A stretch of 36,980 nt of DNA from Alphaproteobacteria bacterium. Its GTDB lineage: Bacteria > Pseudomonadota > Alphaproteobacteria > Rhizobiales > Amorphaceae. Positions 22,946 through 31,197 of the stretch are shown one piece after another (positions within the stretch are counted from its first letter, which is position 1; every line of letters starts with the position of its first letter). A model generated the notes under the pieces. That model saw only the letters and a program-made list of their open reading frames with translations, was not told where the DNA came from and made no database searches. The stretch spans positions 1 through 36,980 of the forward strand of contig JAUIJH010000036.1 of the NCBI GenBank assembly GCA_030431335.1, written 5' to 3'. The position numbers and the translations under genes were made by a program.

Positions 22946-23740
22946 TCAGTCCGTCTTCACGACGTAGTTGAGCGGCAGGCGCCCGCCGTCGGCATAGACG
23001 GTCTGGCCGGTGATGTAGCTCGCCTCGTCGGAGGCGAGGAAGGCGACGAGCGCGGCGATCTCGGCCGGATTGCCGATGCGCTTCATCGGCGTGCGGCTGA
23101 GGAGCTTGCGCTTGGCGGCCGGATCGTTGGCGACGCCGGCCAGCATGTCGGTCTGGATCGAGCCGGGGCCGACCGCGTTGACGCGGATGCCGTATTCGGC
23201 CAGCGCCAGCGCGCTCGCCCGCGTGAGCTGCGAGATCGCCGCCTTGGACACCGAATAGGCCACCTGGTCGGGCAGCGCGAACACCGCGTTCACCGAGCTC
23301 ATGTTGACGATGGCGCCCGGCGAGACGCCCGGCTTGCCGCCCGCCTCCACCCGCTCCACCATGTGCTTGGCGACCGCCTGGGACATCAGGAACGTGCCCT
23401 TGAGGTTCACCCCCAGCACGCGGTCGAGGTCCGCCTCGCTGAGATCCAGAAAGCCGCTTCCGCCCAGGATGCCCGCGTTGTTGACCAGCACGTTCACGTC
23501 GCCGAACGCGTCGATGGTGGCGGCCAGCGCGTTGCGCACGTCGAGCTTTTCCGACACGTCGCACTCGGTGAACAGCACCCGCTCTTCCGGTCCGATGGCC
23601 AGCGCCGTCGTCTCGCCCTTGGGGTCGATGTCGGCGAGCATGACGCACATGCCCTCCTCGAACAGGCGCTGCGCCACGGCCCGTCCGATGCCGCGCGCGG
23701 CGCCGGTGACGATGGCGACGCGGTCCTTCAGCCCCTTCAC
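22946..23740 (-). CDS. SDR-family short-chain dehydrogenase (acyl-CoA/alcohol type)
   Basis: A 264-residue classical SDR from GTG 23740, which overlaps the synthetase stop as GTGA. Motifs are VAIVTGAARGIGRAVA (cofactor), NVLVNNAGILG, NMSSVNAVF (catalytic Ser), YSVSKAAI (Tyr and Lys) and RVNAVGPGSIQTDM. ADIDP at the end of the second strand favours NAD over NADP. Placed between an acyl-CoA synthetase and a thiolase, it probably oxidises a 3-hydroxyacyl-CoA (inference). A long upstream in-frame extension exists but lies entirely within the synthetase gene. Confidence 0.92.
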   Translation of the reverse strand: MKGLKDRVAIVTGAARGIGRAVAQRLFEEGMCVMLADIDPKGETTALAIGPEERVLFTECDVSEKLDVRNALAATIDAFGDVNVLVNNAGILGGSGFLDLSEADLDRVLGVNLKGTFLMSQAVAKHMVERVEAGGKPGVSPGAIVNMSSVNAVFALPDQVAYSVSKAAISQLTRASALALAEYGIRVNAVGPGSIQTDMLAGVANDPAAKRKLLSRTPMKRIGNPAEIAALVAFLASDEASYITGQTVYADGGRLPLNYVVKTD

Positions 23741-25629
23741 AAAGCGTGGCCGTGCGCGGCGAGCGCCGCCTGGATGTCGTCCAGCGCGCCCGGGTCTTCG
23801 ATCGTGGCAGGCATGGTGTAGCTCTCTCCGTCGGCGATCTTCTTGATCGTCGCGCGCAGCGTCTTGCCGGAGCGTGTCTTTGGCAAGCGCGGCACGGTGA
23901 CCACATGCTTGAAGGCAGCGACGGGACCCACCTCCTGCCGCACTTTCGCCACAAGCTCCGCCTCGAGCCCCTCCGCCGACACCCCCGAGCGCAGCACCAC
24001 GAACCCCACCGGCACCTGGCCCTTGATGGGGTCGCTCGCCCCGATCACGGCGCTCTCCACCACCTTCTCGTGGGAGGTGAGCACGTCCTCCATCACGCCC
24101 GTGGACAGGCGGTGGCCGGCCACGTTGATGACGTCGTCCGTGCGCGCCATGATGAAGACGTAGCCGTCTTCGTCGATCATGCCGGCGTCGGAGGTGCTGT
24201 AATAGCCTGGAAAGGCGTCGAGATAAGCGGCGCGGAAGCGGGCGTCGTCGCCCCACAAGGTGGGCAGGCACGAGGGCGGCAGCGGCAGGCGGATGGCCAC
24301 GTTGCCCAGCGTGTTGGGGGGCACCGGCTCGCCTTCGTCGGACAGGATCGCAACCTCGTAGCCCGGCATCGGCGCGGTGGGCGAGCCGTGCTTGACGGGC
24401 AGGAGCTCGAGGCCCATCGGGTTGGCGACGATGGCCCAGCCCGTCTCGGTCTGCCACCAATGATCGATCACCGGCACCTTCAGCGCCCGTTCCGCCCACA
24501 CGAGGGTCGACGGGTCGGCCCGTTCGCCGGCCAGGAACAGGGCGCGCAGCCCGCCGATATCGTAGCGCGCCGGCAGTTCGCCGCCGGGGTCCTCCTTGGC
24601 GATGGCGCGGATCGCGGTGGGCGCGGTGAAGAGTGCCGCCACCTTGTGGTCCGCGCACACGCGCCAGAACGCGCCCGCGTCGGGCGTGCCGATGGGCTTG
24701 CCCTCGTAGACGATGGTGGTCGCCCCGATCAGCAGCGGCGCGTAGACGATATAGGAGTGCCCCACGACCCAGCCGACGTCCGAGGCGGCCCAGAACGCCT
24801 CCCCCGGCGCCACGCCGTAGATGTTGGCCATCGACCAGGCGAGCGCCACCATGTGGCCGCCGGTGTCGCGCACCACGCCCTTGGGGTGGCCCGTCGTGCC
24901 GGAGGTGTAGAGGATATAGACCGGGTCGGTCGCCAGCATCGGCTCGCACGGCACGGTGCGGCGCGCGGCCAGCGCCGCCTCGTAGAGCGGGCCGAGCTCG
25001 TGGTCGCCTTCAGGAATGTCGGCCCGGTGCGCGTCGCGCTGCAGGTAGACCACCGGGGGCGACACCTTCGCCAATTCGCGGGCGCGCGACATCAGCGGCT
25101 CGTAGGCGACGATGCCCGCCGGCTCGATGCCGCAGGATGCGGCGACCACCAGGGCGGGCGCCGCGTCGTCGAGCCGGGCGGCGAGTTCGCGTGCGGCAAA
25201 TCCGCCGAACACCACCGAATGGATCGCCCCGATGCGCGCGCAGGCGAGCATCACCGCCACCGTTTCCGGGATCATCGGCATATAGACGATGACCCGGTCG
25301 CCCTTGCCGACGCCCATATCCTTGAACACGGCCGCGAACGCGTTCACCCGGTCGTAGAGGTCGCGGTAGGTCCACCGGGTCACCGAGCCGGTGAGCGGGG
25401 AATCGTGGATCAGCGCCGCCTGGTCGCCGCGCGCGGCCAGATGGCGGTCGACCGCGTTGGCGGCCGTGTTGCACACGGCGTCGGGGAACCAGCGCCCGTA
25501 CACGCCGGCATTGCCGTCGAACGCCTGCCGGGGCGGCCTGATCCAATCGATTGCATCGGCGGCCTTGAGCCAGAAGGCGGCCGGATCGCGGCGCCACTCT
25601 TCCATCACCGCGGCGTATTCGCCTGGCAT
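23737..25629 (-). CDS. PrpE-like acyl-CoA (propionyl-CoA) synthetase
   Basis: A 630-residue protein, the normal PrpE/ACSS3 length. ATG 25629 follows GGAGGG by 5 nt; the open frame further upstream lacks family similarity. The N-terminus DPAAFWLKAADAIDWIRPP is typical of propionyl-CoA synthetases. The P-loop-like YTSGTTGHPKGVV, the SDVGWVVGHSYIVYAPL core and the C-terminal catalytic Lys in LPKTRSGKTLR are intact. It activates a short acid to its CoA ester with ATP via an acyl-AMP. Propionate is the likely substrate by similarity, but acetate, butyrate or hydroxy acids remain possible. It heads the operon, with a leader hairpin at 25712-25741. Confidence 0.92.
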   Translation of the reverse strand: MPGEYAAVMEEWRRDPAAFWLKAADAIDWIRPPRQAFDGNAGVYGRWFPDAVCNTAANAVDRHLAARGDQAALIHDSPLTGSVTRWTYRDLYDRVNAFAAVFKDMGVGKGDRVIVYMPMIPETVAVMLACARIGAIHSVVFGGFAARELAARLDDAAPALVVAASCGIEPAGIVAYEPLMSRARELAKVSPPVVYLQRDAHRADIPEGDHELGPLYEAALAARRTVPCEPMLATDPVYILYTSGTTGHPKGVVRDTGGHMVALAWSMANIYGVAPGEAFWAASDVGWVVGHSYIVYAPLLIGATTIVYEGKPIGTPDAGAFWRVCADHKVAALFTAPTAIRAIAKEDPGGELPARYDIGGLRALFLAGERADPSTLVWAERALKVPVIDHWWQTETGWAIVANPMGLELLPVKHGSPTAPMPGYEVAILSDEGEPVPPNTLGNVAIRLPLPPSCLPTLWGDDARFRAAYLDAFPGYYSTSDAGMIDEDGYVFIMARTDDVINVAGHRLSTGVMEDVLTSHEKVVESAVIGASDPIKGQVPVGFVVLRSGVSAEGLEAELVAKVRQEVGPVAAFKHVVTVPRLPKTRSGKTLRATIKKIADGESYTMPATIEDPGALDDIQAALAAHGHAL

Positions 25630-25711
25630 TCCATCCCTCCGTCGCGTGCGCTTCTCAAGGGCGCATGCGTCGAAGATGCCACCGCGATGGACAGCGCGCA
25701 AAGGCTTCAAC

Positions 25712-25741
25712 CTTGCCGCGACGGCATGTCGTCGCGGCAAG
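25712..25741 (-). promoter_or_regulatory. Perfect 12-bp hairpin in the leader of the acyl-CoA operon
   Basis: CTTGCCGCGACG and CGTCGCGGCAAG pair perfectly across GCATGT. It lies about 83 nt upstream of the synthetase ATG and about 120 nt beyond the DUF465 stop. Neither side has a T run, so a pure terminator is less likely than an operator or an mRNA leader structure. It is still the best candidate for separating the DUF465 transcript from the operon. Confidence 0.6.
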
Positions 25742-25864
25742 TGATTCGTTGCGACCCAATCGGGCGAACAAATCCGTCGCCTCCCGCCCGAAGGGTGGGC
25801 CGTGCAATCTAAAATCGATAAGCCGCCTACCCGCTGCAAACGCAGCGGAAGCCGGTGTCAGGTG

Positions 25865-26029
25865 CTAGGAATCGATGCGGACGATCTCGTCTTTCAAGCG
25901 AAGTTTTTCTCGTTTCAGCGCCGCGGCTTCCAACGAATTCTCGCGCGGTCGGCTCGTAAGGTTTTGCAGCTGCGACTCCAGCGCTGCATGCCGACGCTCC
26001 AACGCTTGCTTCCGTGCCTCAACAGACAT
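25865..26029 (-). CDS. Small DUF465/YdcH-family protein
   Basis: A 54-residue protein starting MSVEARKQALERRHAALESQ and ending KREKLRLKDEIVRIDS. It is fully helical and highly charged, with the RH..LE and LK.EKL.LKDEI pattern of DUF465 (YdcH). The ATG at 26029 follows GGAGG by 5 nt, a strong ribosome site. Function of the family is unknown; its members are short coiled-coil-like proteins common in Alphaproteobacteria. It lies 79 bp after the Bcr/CflA gene. Confidence 0.9.
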   Translation of the reverse strand: MSVEARKQALERRHAALESQLQNLTSRPRENSLEAAALKREKLRLKDEIVRIDS

Positions 26030-26108
26030 AGGCCCCTCCGTGGTTAGTCGCCTTAGAAGGATAGCACAAAAGTTGGCGCCGACTACACCTTTTGATTGAA
26101 ATCAGAAA

Positions 26109-27338
26109 TCACTCGGCCGGATTCGCATGGGGCCGCAGGATTTGCCCCTTTTCCACCGCATACACAATGATCACGACCACGATCGAGTAGATCACGAAGC
26201 TCCACAGGAGGGGGTGGAGGGTCTGGTCGTAGTAGTTTGCTGCCACCCCGCCGAGCACCGCGCCGAGCCCCGTCATCACGAAGCCGATGACCGACGAGCC
26301 CGTGCCGGCGACGCGCCCCAGCGGCTCCATCGCCATGGCGTTGAAGTTCGGCAGGATGAGGCCGATCAGGAAGAACGAGAGCCCCAGGAAGATCATGAGG
26401 ATCGGCAGCGGCAGCGGATCGACCACGAACGAGATCAATAGCGCCGCCACCGACACCACGACCTGCCCCAGCATCGCGCCGTGGGAGATGGGCCGCATGC
26501 CCACCGTGCGCACCATGCGGGCGTTGGTGAGCGAGGCGACCACCATCATCACCGCCACCGAGGCGAACACCAGCGGGAACCAGTCGACGATGCCGTAGAT
26601 GTCGGCGAACACCTGCTGCGTGGAGGCGATGTAGCCGAGCAGGCAGCCGAAGATGAAGCCGAGCGCCAGCATGTAGCCGACCGTGAGGCGGTTCGCGAGC
26701 ACGGTCCTCACCGCCGTCGCGAGCGGGATGGGCTTGCTGTCGCCCTCGCCGTGCGGGTTGGTCTCCGGCAGGCGCAAGGTGGCCCAGACCGCCGTGCCGA
26801 GCCCGAACAGGAACAGGAAGCCGAAGACGTAGCGCCAGGAGCCGAACCCGCCGATGGTCGCCCCCAGGGCCGGCGCGATCAGCGGCAGCATGATGAAGAC
26901 CGTGACGACGAAGCTCATCACCTGGCTCATGGCGCGTCCGACGAAGCGGTCGCGCACCACCGCGACGGCGATGATTCGCGGCGCCGACGCGCCCAGCCCC
27001 TGCACCGCCCGCGACAGGAGCAGGATCATGTAGCTGCCCGACACGATGGAAATGAGCGTGCCGACCATGTAGATCACCAGTCCCGCGACGACCACGGGCT
27101 TGCGCCCGAAGCGATCCGAGATCGGCCCGCAGAAGATCTGCCCGATCGCGAAGAATATCAGATAGACCGTTACCATGAACTGCTGGTCGTTCTGGTCATG
27201 CAGTCCGAAATCGTCGACGATATTGGGCAACACCGGCAGCATGATGTCGACCGAGAGCGCCGTCACCGCCATAAAAAATGCCACCAAGGTGACAAATTCC
27301 CACATCGGCAGGGGCAATTTCCCGGATTGATCGCTCAT
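26109..27338 (-). CDS. Bcr/CflA-family drug exporter (MFS)
   Basis: A 409-residue protein with twelve hydrophobic segments. ATG 27338 is chosen because GAGGA lies 8 nt upstream; a GTG at 27374 would extend it by 12 residues. The family signs are VDIMLPVLPNIVDDFG in helix 1, FCGPISDRFGRKPVV between helices 2 and 3, and SRAVQGLGASAPRIIAVAVVRD in helix 4. Such proteins use the proton gradient to export drugs or metabolites such as sulfonamides, bicyclomycin or cysteine. The natural substrate here is unknown. Confidence 0.92.
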   Translation of the reverse strand: MSDQSGKLPLPMWEFVTLVAFFMAVTALSVDIMLPVLPNIVDDFGLHDQNDQQFMVTVYLIFFAIGQIFCGPISDRFGRKPVVVAGLVIYMVGTLISIVSGSYMILLLSRAVQGLGASAPRIIAVAVVRDRFVGRAMSQVMSFVVTVFIMLPLIAPALGATIGGFGSWRYVFGFLFLFGLGTAVWATLRLPETNPHGEGDSKPIPLATAVRTVLANRLTVGYMLALGFIFGCLLGYIASTQQVFADIYGIVDWFPLVFASVAVMMVVASLTNARMVRTVGMRPISHGAMLGQVVVSVAALLISFVVDPLPLPILMIFLGLSFFLIGLILPNFNAMAMEPLGRVAGTGSSVIGFVMTGLGAVLGGVAANYYDQTLHPLLWSFVIYSIVVVIIVYAVEKGQILRPHANPAE

Positions 27339-27450
27339 CGCTTGGATCCTCGACAGAATGACTGGACTGGACACCTAGCGCGCATCGGCGGCGCCAGGCA
27401 GGACAAGGGTGCATGGCTGGTGGGCAGAGGCCGGCGGAATGGCATGGCTC

Positions 27451-28503
27451 TCACGCGGCGCCCTCGCTTTCGCCCGCGGCCTTGCTGCGGCGGGCGACCC
27501 GGGCGACCAGCAGCGGCGCAGCGACCGACAGGATGATCAGCCGCGTCACCTGCAGCACGGCGACGAACGCGACGTCGTAGTTGAGCAGGAACGTCAACGC
27601 GATCATCGCGTCGAGCCCGCCGGGCGAATAGGCCAGGAAAACCGCGCCCAGCGGCAGGCCGAGCAGCGCCGCCACCGTGCCCGCCACCGCGATCGCGCTG
27701 CCGGCGGCGGCGAGGAACGACAGCAGGCCGTGGCCCAGCATGCTCCAGACCTCGCCGGCCTGCACCGTGGTGAAGCGCACCGCCACCGACGCGCCGAGCA
27801 GCACGAAGGCGATGGCCGCGAGCCAGGCCGGGATCACCACGTGGAAGAGGTCGGTCGCCGACAGGAACGCGGCGACCATCAGCGGGGCGACCATCGGCGC
27901 GCTGGGCACCCCGACGCGGCCGCCGACATAGGCCGAGGCGATGGCGATGGCGATGGAGGCCGCGACGCGCCACAGCGCCGCATCGGGCACCTCGACGACG
28001 CTGGCGTCGGGGGTGTCGCCGCCGCCGAATACCAGCGGCACCAGGGTGACGAGGATGAGGAGGCGCAGCGCCTGTGCGATCACGACGCGGTCCATCCGCG
28101 CGCCGGCATCGAAGGCGACGATCAGCGTCGTCTGCAGGGCGCCGGGGATGGAGCCGCACAGGGCCGTGACCGGGTCCCAGCGGGCGACGCGGCGCAGCAC
28201 GAGGTAGCTGGCGGAGGTGGCGAGGGCCACGGCGCTGACGAGGCCGACCACCGCCAGCGGCATCGAGGCCAGCGCCGACAGCGTATCGGGCTGGACCGCC
28301 GAGCCGATCATCAGCCCGAGGATGGCGAAGCTCGGCTCGCGCAGGACGCCCGGCAGCGCCATCGGCAGCCCCGCGACGACGGCCGCCGTGATGGCAAGCG
28401 CGCTGCCGGTGAGGAAGGCGGCGGGAAAGCCGAGCCAGAAAAACACCCCCCCGCCCACCGTCCCGATCAGGAGGGTGAGCGCCACCGGCAGGTGCTTTGG
28501 CAT
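27451..28503 (-). CDS. AbrB-family membrane protein (PF05145)
   Basis: A 350-residue, almost wholly hydrophobic protein. It is built as two similar halves, each with a PxGxLxG-like turn: LPMALPGVLREPSFAILGLMIGSAV in the first half and RVGVPSAPMVAPLMVAA in the second, and SIPGALQTTLIVAFDAG lies at the centre. This is the pattern of the AbrB family, sometimes called putative ammonia monooxygenase, a misnomer for transporter-like proteins of unknown substrate. It is not the AbrB transition-state regulator. It sits 112 bp upstream of the Bcr/CflA gene on the same strand. Confidence 0.88.
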   Translation of the reverse strand: MPKHLPVALTLLIGTVGGGVFFWLGFPAAFLTGSALAITAAVVAGLPMALPGVLREPSFAILGLMIGSAVQPDTLSALASMPLAVVGLVSAVALATSASYLVLRRVARWDPVTALCGSIPGALQTTLIVAFDAGARMDRVVIAQALRLLILVTLVPLVFGGGDTPDASVVEVPDAALWRVAASIAIAIASAYVGGRVGVPSAPMVAPLMVAAFLSATDLFHVVIPAWLAAIAFVLLGASVAVRFTTVQAGEVWSMLGHGLLSFLAAAGSAIAVAGTVAALLGLPLGAVFLAYSPGGLDAMIALTFLLNYDVAFVAVLQVTRLIILSVAAPLLVARVARRSKAAGESEGAA

Positions 28504-28587
28504 TCGGACGCGGCCTTCTTTTGCGCCACCGGCGAAGGCGGCGGCGCGCGGGAGCGCCGGAGCCGGCGCGAGGAGTACCGCGCCCGG

Positions 28588-30006
28588 TTAGCGCGGCAAG
28601 GTGGTCTCGCCCATCAGGTCGAGGTCGATGGCGCGCGCGGCCTGCCGGCCCTCGCGGATCGCCCAGACGACCAGGCTCTGGCCGCGGCGCACGTCACCTG
28701 CGGCATACACCTTCGGAACGCTGGTGCGATAGTCCTGGGTGTTGGCGGCGATGTTGGTGCGCGGGTCCTGCGCGAAATCGAAGCCGGTCATGTAGGTGTC
28801 GAGGCGCGGGCCGGAGAAGCCGATGGCGATCAGCACCAGCCCGGCGCGGATATCGAACTCGGTGCCTTCCAGCGGCCGGCGCGCCGCATCGACGCGGGCG
28901 CAGCGCACGTGCGTCGCCCGGCCCTTCTTGCCGATGATCTCCAGCGTCGCCGCGGCGAACTCGCGGTCCGCCCCCTCCGCCTGGCTCGAGGAGGTGCGGA
29001 ACTTGGTCGGCCAGTAGGGCCACACGACGTCCTTGTTCTCGCGGATCGGCGGCATGGGACGGATGTCGAGCTGGGTGACGGACAGCGCCCCCTGGCGGAT
29101 CGAGGTGCCGATGCAGTCGGACGCGGTATCGCCGCCGCCGATCACCACGACGTGCTTGCCGGCCGCCACGATGGGCGCGTCGGTGAAGCTCTCGCGCGCC
29201 ACGCGGCGGTTCTGCTGCACGAGGAAGGGCATCGCGTAGTGGACGCCCTCGAGCTCGACGCCGGGCAGGCCCGGATCGCGCGGCCGCTCGGCGCCCGTGG
29301 TGAGGAGTACGGCGTCGTACGCCTCGGTCAGCTCCCGCATGCGCGGGCCGTCGATATCGGTGCCGAAGTGGAACATGACGCCCTCGGCCTCCATCTGCGC
29401 CACGCGCCGCTCGATCCCGCCCTTCTCCATCTTGAAATCGGGGATGCCGTAGGCGAGGAGGCCGCCGGCGCGCAGGTAGCGCTCGTAGACGTGCACCTCG
29501 TGGCCGACGCGGGTGAGCTGCTGCGCCGCCGCCATGCCGGCCGAGCCCGCCCCGATCACGGCGACGCGCTTGCCCGTGAGGCGCAGCGGCAGTTGCGGCC
29601 GGATCCAGCCGTTGGCCCACGCCTTGTCGGCGATCGCCTGCTCGATCGACTTGATGGCGACGGGCGTGTTCTCGATGTTGAGGACGCACGCCTCCTCGCA
29701 CGGCGCGGGGCAGATGCGGCCGGTGAACTCGGGGAAGTTGTTGGTGGTGTGCAGGTTCTCGGCCGCGCGCTGCCAGTCCTTCTGGTAGACGAGGTCGTTC
29801 CAGTCGGGGATCTGGTTATCCACCGGGCAGCCCGTGTCGGACTGGCAGAAGGGAATGCCGCAATCCATGCAGCGGGCGGCCTGCCGCTCCACCTCCGGAT
29901 CGGTGAGCGGCAGGGTGAATTCCCGGTAGTGGCGAATGCGATCGCCGGCCGGCTCGTACTTCAGCTCCTGCCGGTCGATCTCCAGAAATCCCGTAACCTT
30001 ACCCAT
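28588..30006 (-). CDS. gltD: Glutamate synthase (NADPH) small subunit GltD
   Basis: A 472-residue protein of normal length. ATG 30006 follows GAAGGG by 7 nt. The N-terminal Cys clusters for two 4Fe-4S centres are present ([20 protein letters not shown], then [11 protein letters not shown]). After them come the FAD-binding [20 protein letters not shown], the NADPH-binding [20 protein letters not shown] and the C-terminal [21 protein letters not shown]. It passes electrons from NADPH to the large subunit GltB for conversion of 2-oxoglutarate and glutamine to two glutamates. Here it is separated from gltB by three genes, all on the same strand. Confidence 0.97.
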   Translation of the reverse strand: MGKVTGFLEIDRQELKYEPAGDRIRHYREFTLPLTDPEVERQAARCMDCGIPFCQSDTGCPVDNQIPDWNDLVYQKDWQRAAENLHTTNNFPEFTGRICPAPCEEACVLNIENTPVAIKSIEQAIADKAWANGWIRPQLPLRLTGKRVAVIGAGSAGMAAAQQLTRVGHEVHVYERYLRAGGLLAYGIPDFKMEKGGIERRVAQMEAEGVMFHFGTDIDGPRMRELTEAYDAVLLTTGAERPRDPGLPGVELEGVHYAMPFLVQQNRRVARESFTDAPIVAAGKHVVVIGGGDTASDCIGTSIRQGALSVTQLDIRPMPPIRENKDVVWPYWPTKFRTSSSQAEGADREFAAATLEIIGKKGRATHVRCARVDAARRPLEGTEFDIRAGLVLIAIGFSGPRLDTYMTGFDFAQDPRTNIAANTQDYRTSVPKVYAAGDVRRGQSLVVWAIREGRQAARAIDLDLMGETTLPR

Positions 30007-30151
30007 CGCTCAACCCTTCAGCCGCGCACGCTGATCGGCGCGCTTCCTTGCTGTTCTTTTTCAAAGCGGAGCGTGCTCCATGGCCGATAATGGCCGTGAT
30101 GGCAATCTCGCCGGTTCGTGCGCCGCGACAATCAGGCATAAATCGGGCCGA

Positions 30152-31108
30152 CTAGCGCGCACTGGATGCGCTGGCGGCGAGGAACGCGCGCACCATCGCC
30201 GCCGAGTTCGCCGCCGCGAGCTTGAAGAAGGTGCCCAGCTCGTTGGCCCCCTCCCCGCCGCCGGCAAGGTCGGACAGGGAGCGGATGGCGATGAAGGGCA
30301 CGTCGTTGGCGTAGGCGACCTGCGCCACGGCGGCGCTCTCCATGTCGAGCACCTGCGCCTTGAAGGTGTCGAACACGTAGCGGCGGAAATCGGCGTTGTC
30401 GACGAAGGCGGAGCCCGACACGCCGTTGCCGCCGATCACCACCTGCGGCGCCTTGCCGAGGCAGGTGCCGTCCTCGTCGCAGCGCTCCAGCGCGACGGTG
30501 GCGGCCGCCTTGCGCGCCGTCTCCAGCATCGCCGCGTCCGCCTCGAACCAGAATTTCTCCTCCGGGTCGCCCTCGGACTTGGGGCGCACGTCGACGGGCT
30601 CGGGGAACATCATGCCGTAGTTGGGGAAAGGCTTGCCGTAGAAGGGCGGCACGGAATAGCTGCCGGCCGACGCCTCGCGGGCGATGACCATGTGCAGGTA
30701 CGGCCCCCACCGGTCGGCGACCACGATGTCGCCGATGCCGAGCGCCGGGTCGACGCCGCCGGCGATGCCGGAGAACACCAGCGCCTCGATGTTGAAGCGG
30801 TCGAGCGCCATCTGCGCCGTCATCGCCGCGTTGACCATGCTGACGCCCGACAGGAACAGCACGATCTCGCGCCCCTCCAGCGTGCCGGTGACGAAGGTGA
30901 CGGCCTTGTGGGTGTGCTCGTCCGGATCGGCCACCGCCTCCTTGAGGTCCTCCCATTCGGGCTCGTAGGCGGAGATGATGCCGATGCGCGGCGTCGCGTC
31001 GATCGACTGCGCCAGGGCGGGTGCAACGAAGGCCGGTGCAACGAGGGCCGGTGCAACGAGGGCGAAGGCGGCGCCTGCGGCCGCGAGAAGACGGATGATC
31101 GGACCCAT
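30152..31108 (-). CDS. Exported nucleosidase/phosphorylase-superfamily protein, MTAN-like
   Basis: A 318-residue protein. ATG 31108 is preferred (GGGGA 5 nt upstream) over ATG 31120. A signal peptide of about 30 residues ends ALA-QS and contains three copies of VAPA[L/F] from a 15-bp DNA repeat. The mature part has the PNP/UDP phosphorylase-MTAN fold marks: GIISAYEPEW, LSGVSMVNAAMTAQMALD, FSGIAGGVDPALGIGDIVVAD, VLDMESAAVAQVAY and AIRSLSDLAGG. The conserved Glu and Met of the DMESAA helix and the terminal Asp are present, so hydrolysis of a nucleoside such as methylthioadenosine is plausible. An inserted segment holds CDEDGTC, a possible disulfide fitting periplasmic export. The mature chain (about 288 residues) is longer than cytoplasmic MTAN (about 230). 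Confidence 0.85.
   Translation of the reverse strand: MGPIIRLLAAAGAAFALVAPALVAPAFVAPALAQSIDATPRIGIISAYEPEWEDLKEAVADPDEHTHKAVTFVTGTLEGREIVLFLSGVSMVNAAMTAQMALDRFNIEALVFSGIAGGVDPALGIGDIVVADRWGPYLHMVIAREASAGSYSVPPFYGKPFPNYGMMFPEPVDVRPKSEGDPEEKFWFEADAAMLETARKAAATVALERCDEDGTCLGKAPQVVIGGNGVSGSAFVDNADFRRYVFDTFKAQVLDMESAAVAQVAYANDVPFIAIRSLSDLAGGGEGANELGTFFKLAAANSAAMVRAFLAASASSAR
31020..31064. repeat. 15-bp tandem repeat in the nucleosidase signal peptide
   Basis: Three units (31020-31034, 31035-31049, 31050-31064; consensus GGTGCAACGARGGCC) code in frame for VAPAL/VAPAF. Slippage would change the hydrophobic length of the signal peptide by five residues at a time. Confidence 0.9.
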
Positions 31109-31197
31109 GGATTTCCCCATCGTCGGTGACGGCTCCAGACTTAAAACGGCCCGCCCGGGTGGAAAAGGCGAATGTTGGCCGATTTGCGCGCGCCCGC

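Noticed and set aside
23746..25812. 688-codon plus-strand ORF opposite the acyl-CoA synthetase
   Set aside because: Antisense shadow with His/Arg/Gly-rich composition and no domain; the synthetase on the other strand has every catalytic motif.
27409..30090. 893-codon plus-strand ORF across AbrB and gltD
   Set aside because: It spans two clearly identified minus-strand genes and their intergenic gap and has no recognisable domain.
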